DNA of 64,000 nt, taken from Notospermus geniculatus. Lineage: Eukaryota; Nemertea; Pilidiophora; Heteronemertea; Lineidae. The notes beneath the pieces were generated by a model that was given only the letters and a program-made list of their open reading frames with translations, did no database searches and had not been told where the DNA came from. The stretch covers positions 13,761-77,760 of the forward strand of contig NMRB01001582.1 of assembly GCA_002633025.1 (NCBI GenBank), written 5' to 3'. Each line of letters begins with the position of its first letter. Position 1 is the first letter of the stretch. This document shows, piece after piece, positions 42,667 to 53,201 of the stretch. A program made the position numbers and the translations under genes.

Positions 42667-43515
42667 TTAATGGTTCACTGCTTCGGACCTTATCTTCTCG
42701 AGACGACCCTTGTTCTCGTCAATTACAGTGTGAACAAGTCGATAATAGCTGTTGAAATCTTTACTCAAAATTGGGACGGAGAGTCCAGTTATGAAGATAC
42801 CAGAAAGTGCACACGCCATTGCCACGAGGTATCCTGGCCAGGCACTGGGGTACATGTCTCCGTAGCCGACAGTAGTCATGGTGATGAATGACCACCAGCA
42901 TCCATCCCAGAAACTGTCAAATGTCCCTTGAACTGCAACTTCAGCAGCGTATATAAGAAACGAAAACAGAAGTGTAGCGATGCTGAAGCAGATGAACACC
43001 GTGGACAAGTCGTAGAAACTTCTTCTTACCACCAGAAGTAAGACACGGAGTCCAGCAAATGTGTTGGAGATTTCGAAGAGACGGAAAGGACGTAGGCCCT
43101 GAAACAACAACGACACCAGCCAAAGCCACTGTGAGATCTGTTCCAAAGAGCGTCCCCGTCCTGCGAAGTGTTTGACCATGAATAAAATTGCGCTTATCCA
43201 GTAAGACAAGAGCACTACAATCGCCAGGAGGCTCCAAGAATACTTTAGGAAGTCACGTTTGTAAGGACAAACTATAAAACGCACGAGGAATTCAAGGAGT
43301 AAGATAAGGTTTAGGGCGCCATCAATCAAGAGGAACTCATCGTCTTGACGTGTCAACCAGAGTTTTTTCCACTTAGAAGTGTTAAACATCTTGAATACGT
43401 CTTGGTTTTCTGAAGCCTCGCCACGTGGTTTACGTATGGTTACGCGTTGATCGAAAAGCAAAGCGTACATCAGAATGGATCCAAGTAGAACCATTGCCAT
43501 CAGCAGAGACCATAC
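42667..43515 (-). CDS. Kv-type potassium channel, exon 2 (S1-S6 and pore)
   Basis: The exon starts after a TTCACAG acceptor (exon begin 43515) and reads VWSLLMAMVLLGSILMYALL (S1) to the stop at 42667, 282 codons. S2 is NLILLLEFLVRFIVCP, S3 SLLAIVVLLSYWISAILF, S4 LFQGLRPFRLFEISN, S5 STVFICFSIATLLFSFLIY, the pore TMTTVGYGDMYP and S6 ALSGIFITGLSVPILSKDF. The TVGYGD filter is canonical, so K+ selectivity is expected in the plasma membrane. Unusual are the loss of S4 charges outside two arginines, Glu in place of a core Lys, Ala for the S3 Asp, and SVP for the S6 PVP motif. Together with exon 1 the protein has about 434 residues, a normal Kv size. No frame damage is visible. Confidence 0.9.
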   Translation of the reverse strand, partial: VWSLLMAMVLLGSILMYALLFDQRVTIRKPRGEASENQDVFKMFNTSKWKKLWLTRQDDEFLLIDGALNLILLLEFLVRFIVCPYKRDFLKYSWSLLAIVVLLSYWISAILFMVKHFAGRGRSLEQISQWLWLVSLLFQGLRPFRLFEISNTFAGLRVLLLVVRRSFYDLSTVFICFSIATLLFSFLIYAAEVAVQGTFDSFWDGCWWSFITMTTVGYGDMYPSAWPGYLVAMACALSGIFITGLSVPILSKDFNSYYRLVHTVIDENKGRLEKIRSEAVNH

Positions 43516-43730
43516 CTGTGAAGGAAGTACATGTATAAGTAAACTCTCGGTAATAAGTAAATCCGCACCAGATATTCATGATTTACTCGATAACTACTAA
43601 TTATTTTTTTCCCAATTTGTGGACATGTGAAAGCCACATGCACTGTCTCACACATCCCGCTTCAGTTATTCAAATCGACCAACATCCCTGTCATCCACAG
43701 CAGTTCAAAGAGGGCAGGGTGGCTTGCTCA

Positions 43731-44303
43731 TTAAAGCTGACAGGTCAGATATACTCTCCCACTTGTATGCAAAAATTTTTACGCTCAACTTCGGCAGACC
43801 ACGAGCTCTGCCGAAGTCGAGCGTTCGGTAATGTTCGTAACGTACACTAAGCTTCCTACCTTGAACGCCTCCTGAGAAGAGGCGGAGTCTGAGCGGACGT
43901 GGTTGCACTCGCAACTATGCACGACCGGAGCTAACATTTGTTTTGAGGTCAAATCGCCTATTTGCATGTGTTGTCGAATGGCCATGTTATGTGGAATTAG
44001 TTTTCGTTTGGACCTTCTCCCTTTTTTTGACGCAGATTGCATGCGATTTCTTTGGATACATACACTGTATATTTGGAGCCTACCTCTGTCCATGCAGAGC
44101 CCTCGATCCTTCACTTCCGGTGATCAGGCGAGTGAATGATGACGTAGTTGGTATGCGCAGGGTGTAATGGGTGTTTCAAGGTAGGAAGCTTAGTGTACAT
44201 TACGAACATTACCGAACGCTTCGGCAGCCTCGTGGTCTGCCGAAGTTGAGCGTAAAAAATTTTGCATACAAGTGGGAGAGTATATCTGACCTGTCAGCTT
44301 TAA
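43731..44303. mobile_element. TTAA-flanked fold-back element (Kolobok-like), 565 bp
   Basis: Element 43735-44299 has about 130-bp inverted arms starting AGCTGACAGGTCAGATATAC, flanked by TTAA on both sides. The arms contain GCTCAACTTCGGCAGACC. It is non-coding. Confidence 0.85.
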
Positions 44304-45357
44304 GCGACAGTCCAGTGAAAATTTTCCAAAAGTATATCAAGATCTCGCCAAAAATTGCATTTTTGTGCAAAATCGCAGCACATGCTTGGCAACCAGTGAA
44401 CCCAACTATGAGGTGGTCCCTTAGACATGTCCCCAATCAGTGCCCTGAATTGAATGTTGCACATGTAGTTAGATCTGCAAGTTTACGTTTTCTTTCAAGC
44501 TTTCCGCTTTTGAATCATCCGAGAGTTAAGGGTCAGCTCCTACCATGACAATATTTCTGTCGTTAAAAGCTAATAAATAATGCACTGCATCAGAATGGGT
44601 CGACTTCTTCACTGCATGATGTGTTGCGGCAGTGGGGGCTGGGTGTTCCAGACGACGGGTTGTTGGGATTGTAAGCTGAATTACTAATTAGTCATCTGCG
44701 TTTCTGGAGGGCATTGGTAAACAGAGAAATCAAGAAATGAAGAAATCGAGAGCCCCCAAGATCGATTAGTTAAACCTATGTTTTTCTACATCTATTCAGG
44801 TCGCATTTGTGCATGGGCAGTTATTTCCGCAAATAAACACAAGCATATTAGGGACATTGTGCAGCACGTCACCAGTGGAATGCCAAAGCGGAATTCATTC
44901 AAGACTGATGTTTCGTTTAAGATTTGAAAAAGTACAGTCCAAAAATTTAATATTCATTATATAATAAAAAACATACTCAAAGAATTGTAAAAATTTCCTC
45001 CAGAATTTATAAAATATCGCCCAAGATCTGAACATTTTCGTCCAAGATTGTCACGTGCGTCTTGCCAAGATGCACGTGACCACAAAACTGATGACGTCAT
45101 GAAGTGCATGAATAACCCGAGCGCATTTCGTCATTTTCATGAATTTTCTTTTTGCATGGCAACCTTGACGCCTTGGACACTTCCGGTAAACAGCTATGCA
45201 GTAGGATCATTGCTCGAAAAGGCTGAAAATTAACGCTATAACTCCTATAATTCGGGAATAGGGAGACAAGACCAAATACACGCTGGGGAATCAGTACTGC
45301 GCGAAGCCGTGCAATCGCCGTATTCCGAGTCCGGGTTTTCCAAACCTTCGTGTCAAA
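44304..45357. other. Intronic DNA, nothing recognised
   Basis: Within the Kv intron; the short frames here show no family features. A segment AAATCAAGAAATGAAGAAATCGA (44728) is mirrored at 47798-47825 as TCGATTTCTTCATTTCTTGATTTC-like sequence, suggesting another dispersed repeat. Confidence 0.5.
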
Positions 45358-45967
45358 ATGGCTGACTCGGAAGAAAATGAACAGGACAGGCTACAAAAAT
45401 CGAACACAGATGATAGAAATGTCATCGAATCTGAGTAAGTAAGGCGTACAGTCGGATCTCAGTGGTCTACTGCAGCTCTCTGAGAAATTTGGTGTTGTAA
45501 CTCATTTTCGTTAACGAGTTTGAGCTGTAAAACCAGCGCGGTGTCATTGCTGAAAAAATGGCACCGGCGTCGACCGTAGGCCTAGTCGAGACCACGGTCT
45601 TTTCATGCAAGAACTCTCGTACCACGTGTACCGTAGGCCTAACAGGCTGCAGACTTGTTACTGTTGTAATACTCATAGGCTGCATCATCATGATATATAG
45701 CTACGGGATGTAGGGTAGGCCTACACGCCACACGGTCATGACGTGGACGGGGGACGCCGGTGCAATTTTTTTCAGCAATGACACCGCGCCGGTTTTACAG
45801 CTCAAACTCGCTAACGAAAATGAGTTACAACACCAAATTTCTCAGAGAGCTGCAGTAGACCACTGAGATCCGACTGTACGCCTTACTTACTCAGATTCGA
45901 TGACATTTCTATCTCCTGTGTTCGATTTTTGTAGCCTGTCCTGTTCATTTTCTTCCGAGTCAGCCAT
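45358..45967. repeat. Long palindrome with a 26-codon frame in both arms
   Basis: The left arm 45358-45571 and right arm 45752-45967 are reverse complements with few changes. Each arm begins with ATG and encodes MADSEENEQDRLQKSN followed by ten more residues and a stop. The N gap starts exactly at the ATG of the right arm (45968). It may be a fold-back transposon that captured a gene start, or a real inverted duplication; the gap prevents a decision. Confidence 0.8.
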
Positions 45968-46260
45968 NNNNNNNNNNNNNNNNNNNNNNNNNNNNNNNNN
46001 NNNNNNNNNNNNNNNNNNNNNNNNNNNNNNNNNNNNNNNNNNNNNNNNNNNNNNNNNNNNNNNNNNNNNNNNNNNNNNNNNNNNNNNNNNNNNNNNNNNN
46101 NNNNNNNNNNNNNNNNNNNNNNNNNNNNNNNNNNNNNNNNNNNNNNNNNNNNNNNNNNNNNNNNNNNNNNNNNNNNNNNNNNNNNNNNNNNNNNNNNNNN
46201 NNNNNNNNNNNNNNNNNNNNNNNNNNNNNNNNNNNNNNNNNNNNNNNNNNNNNNNNNNNN
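45968..46260. other. Assembly gap
   Basis: 293 N, starting at the tip of the palindrome arm. Confidence 0.99.
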
Positions 46261-46318
46261 GGCGAAACAAAGATAACAGAGCGTGGGTTCGATTCCCAGC
46301 TGGGTCCAATTTTTTCTC
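46261..46318 (+). repeat. 3' half of a tRNA-like SINE head
   Basis: GTGGGTTCGATTCCCAGC includes a perfect B box (GGTTCGATTCC) with a pairing T-arm, followed by TGGGTCC and a T run. The 5' half lies in the gap, so a genuine tRNA gene cannot be excluded. Confidence 0.55.
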
Positions 46319-46800
46319 CTTTCAAAAAAGTGTTCACTTGGTGCTCACCAGAGGATGTTGACACCTCACAGCTCGCAGACAAATGAGGGTCCATCATGTT
46401 ATGAGCCTTCGTTTGAGGTGTTTGCTGGGCGTTTGCAATTCTCTTGCCCACTGTACGGGGGCTTTTTGTTCGGGTTCACGTCAACAGCCTTTAAAGTAAT
46501 ACACTGTACATATATAATGCCCACTGCTATCTGCTGGGAGAGATGGCATTATCATTTTGCAGATGGCAGCACACATTCAGAATACCCATAAATAAGAAAT
46601 GCGGGTACATCCTGAAGTGTGTAACGCCTGCTGTACACGATCAAATTTTTCATCCATTTTTTTTGAGAAATTCAGATTCCGGGCCTACTTTGGCTTTACT
46701 GTATAAACCCGCAGAAAGTAGGATGAAAAATTTGATCGCGTACAGCGGGCTTTTAGTTCACAGCATATTATGCTCCACTGTTAATAATGTTAGTAGTGCC
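46319..46800. other. Intronic DNA, inverted TACTTTCTGCGGG words only
   Basis: Segments 46620-46650 (GTAACGCCTGCTGTACACGATC) and 46715-46755 are inverted relatives bounding about 130 bp, probably a small MITE. No gene was seen. Confidence 0.4.
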
Positions 46801-46971
46801 AATGTTAGTAGTGTCCTCTACGAAAGCTACTGCGCATGTCACGGGCATTCGTATTTCGTATTTCGTATTTTATGCGTAACTCGAAATTTGGCAAAGTACG
46901 AAATACGAACACGAATTTCATTTTCGTGTTCGGTTTTCGTAGTTCGTAAGTATGCGAAACCTCCCTATTAT
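46801..46971. repeat. Region of TTCGTATTTCG/CGAAATACGAA words
   Basis: Repeated TTCGTATTTCGTATTT and complementary CGAAATACGAACACGAA form a fold-back that ends CCTCCCTATTA, just before the next TAGGGAG element. Related to 4793-4870. Confidence 0.6.
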
Positions 46972-47365
46972 TAGGGAGTTCTCGCAAATCTGACGAAAAA
47001 CGAAGTACGAAATACGAAATTGGACGTCATATCCATGACGTAATGTATTTCAGGAAATGGCTGGTACCATAAATATCGCCTGCTGCAAGAGCGTCTTTTA
47101 GCGTATGACGTTAGAACGACAGAGGTACGGTGTATATTAAACTTTGAAATTTATCTTTCGTTTCCACTACGTTGATACGAATTGGAAATTTAAAAATTCA
47201 AGATGCGCCATAACTCTTTCGATCCTACATGACATGCTAAAAGACGCACTGGCAGGAGGGACATTTGTGGTACGAACCATTTCCTGAAAAACATTACGTC
47301 ATGGATATGACGTCCAAGTTCGTATTTCGTACTTCGTTTTTCGTCAGATTTGCGAAAACTCCCTA
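46972..47365. mobile_element. 390-bp fold-back element of the TAGGGAG family
   Basis: Element 46974-47363 has arms of about 130 bp starting GGGAGTTCTCGCAAATCTGA, with TA on both outer sides. It shares its terminal bases with the shorter MITEs at 5319 and 49261. Confidence 0.85.
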
Positions 47366-47946
47366 TTGTCAGTATGGTGTAATGCGTGTGTCGTGGGTTC
47401 AATTCTGAACATCTTGGGCGCGAATGGTTGTGTGACTGTGTAATTTATGGGTTATGATTCTCGAAGTTTTGATTTGGACTACCACTATTGACCACAAATG
47501 AGCGAAGGATCGAAGCCAGGACCCTGCACTGCGCCATAAGGCTCACAGCTCCAAGGTCCTTGAAAACTTAGACATAATTGTCTCGTTTGTGGTCGGAAAT
47601 TTCCGGGGTGGGGGTGGGGGTCATGTCCTGTCTGTGCTGTATGATACAAAACATATCATCAATCCAGTTTTGTTTGATGCAGGTGATGTGCTGCACGATG
47701 GCCCTACTATGCTTGTCTTTATTTGCGGCAATAACTGCCCATACTGAGTAGATGTAGAAAGGCGTAGGTCCACCAAGTCGATCTTGGGAGTTGTCGATTT
47801 CTTCATTTCTTGATTTCTCTGTTTACCAATACCCGTTTCTGGAAGGTTGATAGATGAGCGCCTCATAAATAAGCTCCTTCGGTTGACCGCATAATATGAA
47901 ATAGAGAGCGTTATTGGCCTCCTTCGCAAGATAAGCTGTGCCTTAC
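47366..47946. other. Intronic DNA with two weak tRNA-like fragments
   Basis: TCGTGGGTTCAATTCTGA (47392) and the minus-strand GGTCCTGGCTTCGATCC (about 47506-47524) look like decayed B-box regions. No gene besides the intron. Confidence 0.35.
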
Positions 47947-48402
47947 CTTTGCCCATTTGGAGTAAACAGGGATTTGCATAAACATCCACAATCGGATCCT
48001 ATATGTCCGCCATCCTCTGCTTCTGCTCAGAATATCCATACTTTTGTCACAGTCAAATGATATTTCTTTACGGATCGCCTCAACAACGGCTTTATCCTTC
48101 AGCGCATCATGAATTTTCCCAGCACAACAAGGAGAAACTAAGTTCAACGGCACATCCCAGTATTCCAGTTCCTCTAAAATTTCAATCCCACAGGTCCCAC
48201 TCGGCATGTGTACCTCCTTCTTCTGATGTGCCTTCAGTATTAGACTGAAATAATCGGGATTTCTATCAAAGAAATAACTCCCCATACTGTTCTCATAGTG
48301 AGTTTTTTCTCTGACACACTTCGCCAGCTTCGATTCGGGGATATTTAAAACAGTTGAACAACAAGTAAGGAACTCTGTTCCGCTCACGTTGATTCGTATC
48401 AT
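47947..48402 (-). CDS. Kv-type potassium channel, exon 1 (T1 tetramerisation domain)
   Basis: From ATG at 48402 the exon reads MIRINVSGTEFLTCCSTVLN, the start of a Kv T1 (BTB) domain, and ends WRTYRIRLWMFMQIPVYSKW-AK at the donor, phase 0. SYFFDRNPDYFSLILKAHQK is the conserved FFDR segment. VHMPSGTCG, ELEYWDVP and SPCC form H-x5-C-x20-CC, the interfacial zinc motif of non-Shaker (Kv2, Kv3, Kv4) channels; all four ligands are present. The frame is open upstream to 48507, so a longer N-terminus is possible, but the domain begins at 48402. The T1 domain would assemble four subunits in the cytosol beneath the pore. Confidence 0.9.
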
Positions 48403-48805
48403 ATTCAGCGTGTGGATAGAAAGAGACCTAGTTGCTGCGTTGATCAGGCAGATCCGGAAGAGTGGCCACCGGATGAAAACCAGTATTGTGTTTCGAGCAG
48501 GGAGCACTTAGTTTTTGTCAACCAACACGCTAATATAACTATCCATGAAGATAATGGAAACCCAATCAATATCTCGGACAAAACACAAAATCATATCAAA
48601 TATTTGTTGATAACCGGTACTCACTATACGTATATAAGGGTTATTCGAAAAAGGTGCACTTTTGAAACTTCAATAGGCCTATATCCTGAAATGTTCAACC
48701 GAATGCTGTAAAACTGCACCAAAAAAAGGCAATGATAAATAAAGAGATGACATGAATTTCATCTCAATATCCTCCTTGGGTTTGGAATAATGCTCGGTAC
48801 AAAAA
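48403..48805. other. 5' flank of the potassium channel gene
   Basis: Likely promoter/5' UTR on the minus strand, but no core promoter element could be assigned with confidence. Confidence 0.4.
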
Positions 48806-49257
48806 TACAGTAAACCTCGCGTAAGTCGACACTTTCGGGACCAAGATTTTTATGGCGACTTAGAGATTTGACGATCTATACGTAAGTCGACATTTCGCCG
48901 ACTTACATATAAGCCGCCACTTCGACGACTTAGGCATGTAACTCGCCGTTTTGGCGACTTACGACTCATAAATTTGTGACATTACTTGTATATTTCAAAT
49001 GTAGGTCTTTGTTCTAACCTCGCCTTCGCAACTTCGTCCCGTTGATTGCCTGTGTTGATCCTCAGAGCTGACCACTGGCCACGGTAGGGGCCTATTCAAA
49101 TGATTGGGATTTTTCATGCTGTCTGCTGTATTCATATCCAGATACCGGTAATAAAGAAGAAACGGGAGATTCCATATGGGACAATTACTTTTTAATCTTA
49201 ACAAAAAATAACAGAACATGGACGGGCAGTTTCCACCTTCGGGAAATTACACAGGTA

Positions 49258-49390
49258 TTATAAAGTTTTCGCAAAGCCCCCGAAACGCCAACGCGAACGT
49301 CTGTCCTTTTATTCGATGCTCTCTTCGTGGCATCGCACAATAGGTTTGGCGTTTGCGTTGGCGTTTCGGGGGCTTTGCGAAAACTCCCTA
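49258..49390. mobile_element. TAGGGAG-family MITE, copy 2
   Basis: Matches the MITE at 5319-5446; its left tip is mutated (TAAAGTTTTC in place of GGGAGTTTTC). The right end CTCCCTA is followed by TTA, which also precedes the left tip. Confidence 0.8.
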
Positions 49391-50300
49391 TTAATAGCTC
49401 TCTCCCATACGGGAGGCTTCTTTCTCCCTGAAATGGGCATAGACTGGTTCCCAGTAAAAAAGTGTAAAAAAATCTCCTGAGTCTGCATTGTTCTAATAAC
49501 TCTTCCAACGTAAACAGTCAGCGTAATCATCGTTTGATTGTTAAAGATTGTTAAAATTATTGATTGTTAACAACGCTAATCTACAGAAAAAAAACCCTTC
49601 TTACATGTACCTCAGTACTGAGCAAAAAAATGTTCAACACTGCTGTGAGATTTTTCATTCGCAAAAACTGTTGGCCCTACATCCAGTTTCTCGAAACCAA
49701 GATTCACGGCCACATTGATGAGTCCATTGGTACTCAGATTATTGGTGGTGACTCTGTTTTATCAGTGACCACGCCGCGCCTTAGGCATGTTCTGGGTGTA
49801 GTGACAACTCTCCATGAAAACTAGTTGAAGAATTAGTAGCCTAGCGCATTCCAGATCTCGCATTCCAGTCATTCACATCAAGAAATTTGGTTTTTAAGCC
49901 TGGGTACGAATCGTCTGACCCCTAATCACGTGATTACAATCAGCCAGTCAGCTTCCAGTGACAGAAATCCGGCCATGGATTAACAAAATGCAATTTCGTT
50001 GGACCCATTCCCGCGAATGAACTGAGAAGCCATCAGGTTCAAAATGTTGATAAATGTACATGTATCGAATGTATCCACAAACTCTGCAGGGATAACAATA
50101 AACAATAGAAAGATGTTTTGCCAACGACTGATAGGCAGAACCAACGAAACGGAATTACGTATGTACTAATTAGAATGTGAATACGTACATTACATGTACA
50201 TCTACCTCGTTCGCAATTATGGGCACTTTACTTCCCTGCACTCGTGAAGAATTCACCAATGGTTGTCTGGCGCTGCCTTTTGGGCATTTCACTTTGAAGG
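49391..50300. other. Non-coding part of the Tigger element
   Basis: No motif was recognised; it probably represents 3' untranslated sequence and further inserts. Confidence 0.4.
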
Positions 50301-50305
50301 AATGT

Positions 50306-50716
50306 CTAGTACTCGTCCCCCAAGTCAAAGATACGAGAAGGACAGTCCACAACTGATGATGCAAATCGCTTCAGTACATCAATGGCTCTGAATGCTTCAT
50401 GAATTGAAGGAGGGCAGGGGAGTTCAGCTGCACTGGTGGAAGCGGCATCGTCACCCATCACGACCACGTCTTCGTCGCCAGAATCGTCGGGAGCATTGTC
50501 TGCAACAGGTCTGACAGATTCAACGATTTCAGCATCAGACAGTTCTTGGGTCCCCATATCAGTACTGTCGACATCCACGTATTCTTCCATAGTAGGCATC
50601 GCATCTGCCCCAAAGAAATCGGCGAGCCTGTCCCAAATGTTACGGAATTCCCTGATATCCGCAGCGTCCACCACATCGTCCCCTTCAATTTCTACTTCGC
50701 CACTGTCACAAACCAC
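50306..50716 (-). pseudogene. Tigger transposase C-terminal part
   Basis: The 136-residue frame has IWDRLADFFGADAMPTMEEY, VDVDSTDMGTQELSDAEIVE and a final EAFRAIDVLKRFASS helix. These acidic C-terminal motifs (EEYVxxD, ELSDEEIV) are typical for Tigger transposases after the DDE domain. It is separated from the preceding part by about 650 bp containing no coding sequence (GTAAGTGTAAGTGTAAATCA-like repeats at 51080-51180). Confidence 0.75.
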
Positions 50717-51360
50717 CCTAAACCACCCTAAACCTAAACCTCCCTAGTTCCCTGTTTCCTGATCACCTTGTATAGTGTTGGGAATGCTTATTGTGTGTGT
50801 GAGATTAGGCGTGAGGAATTTAGGGAGAGTTGTGTAAGATGACTCTAGTTTTATGCTTGGGTGGGGAGAGTTTTTGGCAGTATGTGTTGGTCATGTTGTG
50901 GTGTGAGGAGTGAATGTCAGGGAATGTCCCATGTTTGAAGAGTAGAGGCTGCGGGGTAAGTTTTTTGTATTTCTTGTATTTTCCGTTTGTACACAATTTT
51001 AGTTCTCGCCCAGTGTGAATAAGTGCCAAACATTGAGTTAAAAGGAACTGGTATAATTTATGTACGACTTCTGTAATAGTAAGTGTAGAAGTAAGTGTAA
51101 GTGTAAATCAGTGAGTATAAAAGTAAGTCAGTGTAGTAAGTACCGTAAGTAAAATAAGCCAGTGTGAGTACAAGTAGTGGTAACGAAAGTATACCGGTGG
51201 AGAATAGAAGGGGCTATATTTTATGGAAAGTAAGTGGGTACAGCATGGTGTTGGGCAAGTTGGTCGTTATTTACTTTTAGTCATTAGTTAACTTATTTAC
51301 GTGCACTTATGTTTTGGTATACCTTTATGTTTTAGTATACCTTATGTGTGTTTTTTGTTG
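50717..51360. other. Non-coding spacer inside the Tigger gene
   Basis: It contains CTAAACCACCCTAAACC and degenerate AAGTAAGTGTA repeats. It may be an intron or a later insertion. Confidence 0.5.
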
Positions 51361-51508
51361 TTTCAGTTTTCCCCTTGTTGTACCCTGTAGTCGACAGGGC
51401 AGTGGTTAGCGGAAATACATGTATATACGAATGGCGCTAACTTCGCGATATCGTCTTTTGTTGTGTGTTGGTTCCTGAACCCGTGACAGCCACCACTGTT
51501 ATCATCTT

Positions 51509-52423
51509 TCACAAATCCCGTCGAACGGAAGCAATTGGCAACTGTTGTCTGCTTGACTCTCCCCCATGCAGTCTTAATAGCATACATAGTATCAAGCAAA
51601 TCCCATTTGAAGGGAGTTCCTGCTTCAACAGAGTTGACGTCATCCATGCTTTCTTATTGGCAGAATAGGGAAGTGGCAAACTGCGAACATGCTTGAACGC
51701 CCTTGGGTTTTTGCTCCTGTCAATGACATACGTAGGCAACTTTTCTGACCCGTCCATGTTGGATGCTACCAACAAGGTGATTCGGACCTTATTCTCTTTC
51801 TTTCCATGATGTGACTGTCCTTTGAAGCCTAGCGTATTTTCTGGAAGCATGAGGTAAAAAAGGCCAGTTTCATCAGCATTAAAAATATCTTTGGGATTGT
51901 AGCGCTTGCATGTGTCCTTTAGTTTGCCTTGTTTCCACTCCGCGACTATCTCCGTGTTGACGCCGCCCGATTCACCAGCTTTCAAGACTTTACCGATGTC
52001 GTATCTTGCTTTGAACCTGTCAATCCAATTGTCGTGTATTTTATCAGCGTCCTCATGCCCGAACTCTCCGGCAAATTTTCGCGCCTTGAGTAACAGCATT
52101 TCTCCATGAACGCGAATTTCAGGTTTTGCTGAAACTTGGCGAAACCATTTCAATAATGCAGAATCAACATCTTCAAAGGAAACATGTTTGATGCGTTTTA
52201 CAGTCCCTTTTTTGGTAGCTACAGTCTCTCCTTTCTCAATGGTGTCAATAATTTTTTGCCGGTTCTTTTCTAACAGATCATACAATGTTGGCCTTGCAAT
52301 CCCAAATTTTTCAGCAATATCTGTCCTCTTCATACCCGGGTTGGCGTCAACAAACTGTATTATCTCGTACTTCTCTTTGTAGGACAGTGTTTTCAGTTTT
52401 CTCTTTGTCTTAGTGGACGCCAT
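51509..52423 (-). pseudogene. Tigger transposase N-terminal part with deleted DDE core
   Basis: From ATG 52423: KTLSYKEKYEIIQFVDANPG and MKRTDIAEKFGIARPTLYDL form a psq/CENP-B-type HTH. It is followed by a second HTH (LLKWFRQVSA ... IHDNWIDRFKARYDI) and the start of the DDE_1 domain, with the first Asp in FNADETGLFYLMLPENTLGF. At NKKAWMTS (about 51640) the frame jumps to SNG; in the other frame (51363-51647) the sequence KWDLLDTMYAIKTAWGRV and ANCFRSTGFV is the end of the DDE domain. About 100 residues with the second and third Asp are missing, so the enzyme is dead. Confidence 0.85.
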
Positions 52424-52429
52424 GGTGCT

Positions 52430-52655
52430 GCAACCAAATTCGAGAGTAATGTTACTCAGGGGTCAGTTCAGATCGCTTTGCCTGCTTCAACCGCCATTTT
52501 TTCTTTGCACAGCTCTTTGGCACCAATAACCTTCACCTCCTACTCTGTCAAGTGGTCGTCTCCTGGCCGCAGATTGGCGGGTTTGTAAAGATGCCGGCAG
52601 ATGAAACGATGCGACCACGTGATCTGAACCATGCGAACAAAAACTACCAGGGCAC
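52430..52655. other. 5' flank of the Tigger transposase frame
   Basis: Short spacer, no motif recognised. Confidence 0.5.
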
Positions 52656-53030
52656 AGTTCTAGCGTCCAATGGAAATACCTAGTAAGTCACATTTTTGGA
52701 AAAAAAAGAGTTAAGGCCAAATTGGTACTTACTAGGTATTGTTTCATGATAATAAACAGTTTGGAAAATGTTCGCCAAAGCCTCGGAAAGACAGTGGTTT
52801 TTACGTCTAAGTCATCAGAATTGTGACTTACTACGTTTTTACCTTTGCAACTTCAGCATGAAATCAGAGGAAAAACATAGCAAATTGCATTTAATCCTGT
52901 TGTATGACATATTTTAATTAGGAGTGTTTTCCACAACAAAACTCTTCCAGGTTGTCATTCCACATAAACCTATTTTTCTCGAAAACAACAAAATGTGATA
53001 TACTAGGTATTTCCATTGGACGCTAGAGTT
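52656..53030. mobile_element. 367-bp element nested in Tigger, 4-bp TSD
   Basis: Element 52660-53026 has ends CTAGCGTCCAATGGAAATAC and complement and is flanked by AGTT on both sides. 4-bp duplications are known for Sola and Chapaev groups; the superfamily is not settled. It separates the HIRAN frame from the transposase frame. Confidence 0.85.
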
Positions 53031-53201
53031 GCCCAATTAGCGTTAGCATGAACGTTGCAGTAGGACTTAACGCTGTCCTTTTAAATTGAATTAAATGAAG
53101 GAGATAACGCCACTTTAGTGGATAACGCTGATTGTGCAATAGGGCCCAGGTATTTATGTTTTCTTACCCTTTTCCGCGAAATTCCTGCAATCCTCTTGTG
53201 T

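Larger units (their letters stand above)
43516..47946 (-). other. Intron of the potassium channel gene
   Basis: The intron of about 4.4 kb separates the T1 exon from the membrane exon. It contains a TTAA-flanked element, a long palindrome, an N gap, a SINE fragment and a fold-back element. The donor is AAG|GTAAGG and the acceptor TTCACAG|GTATGG, both phase 0. Confidence 0.8.

Noticed and set aside
48003-48248. 81-residue plus-strand frame
   Set aside because: Antisense shadow of the Kv T1 exon.
50436-50747. 103-residue serine-rich plus-strand frame
   Set aside because: Antisense shadow of the acidic Tigger C-terminus.
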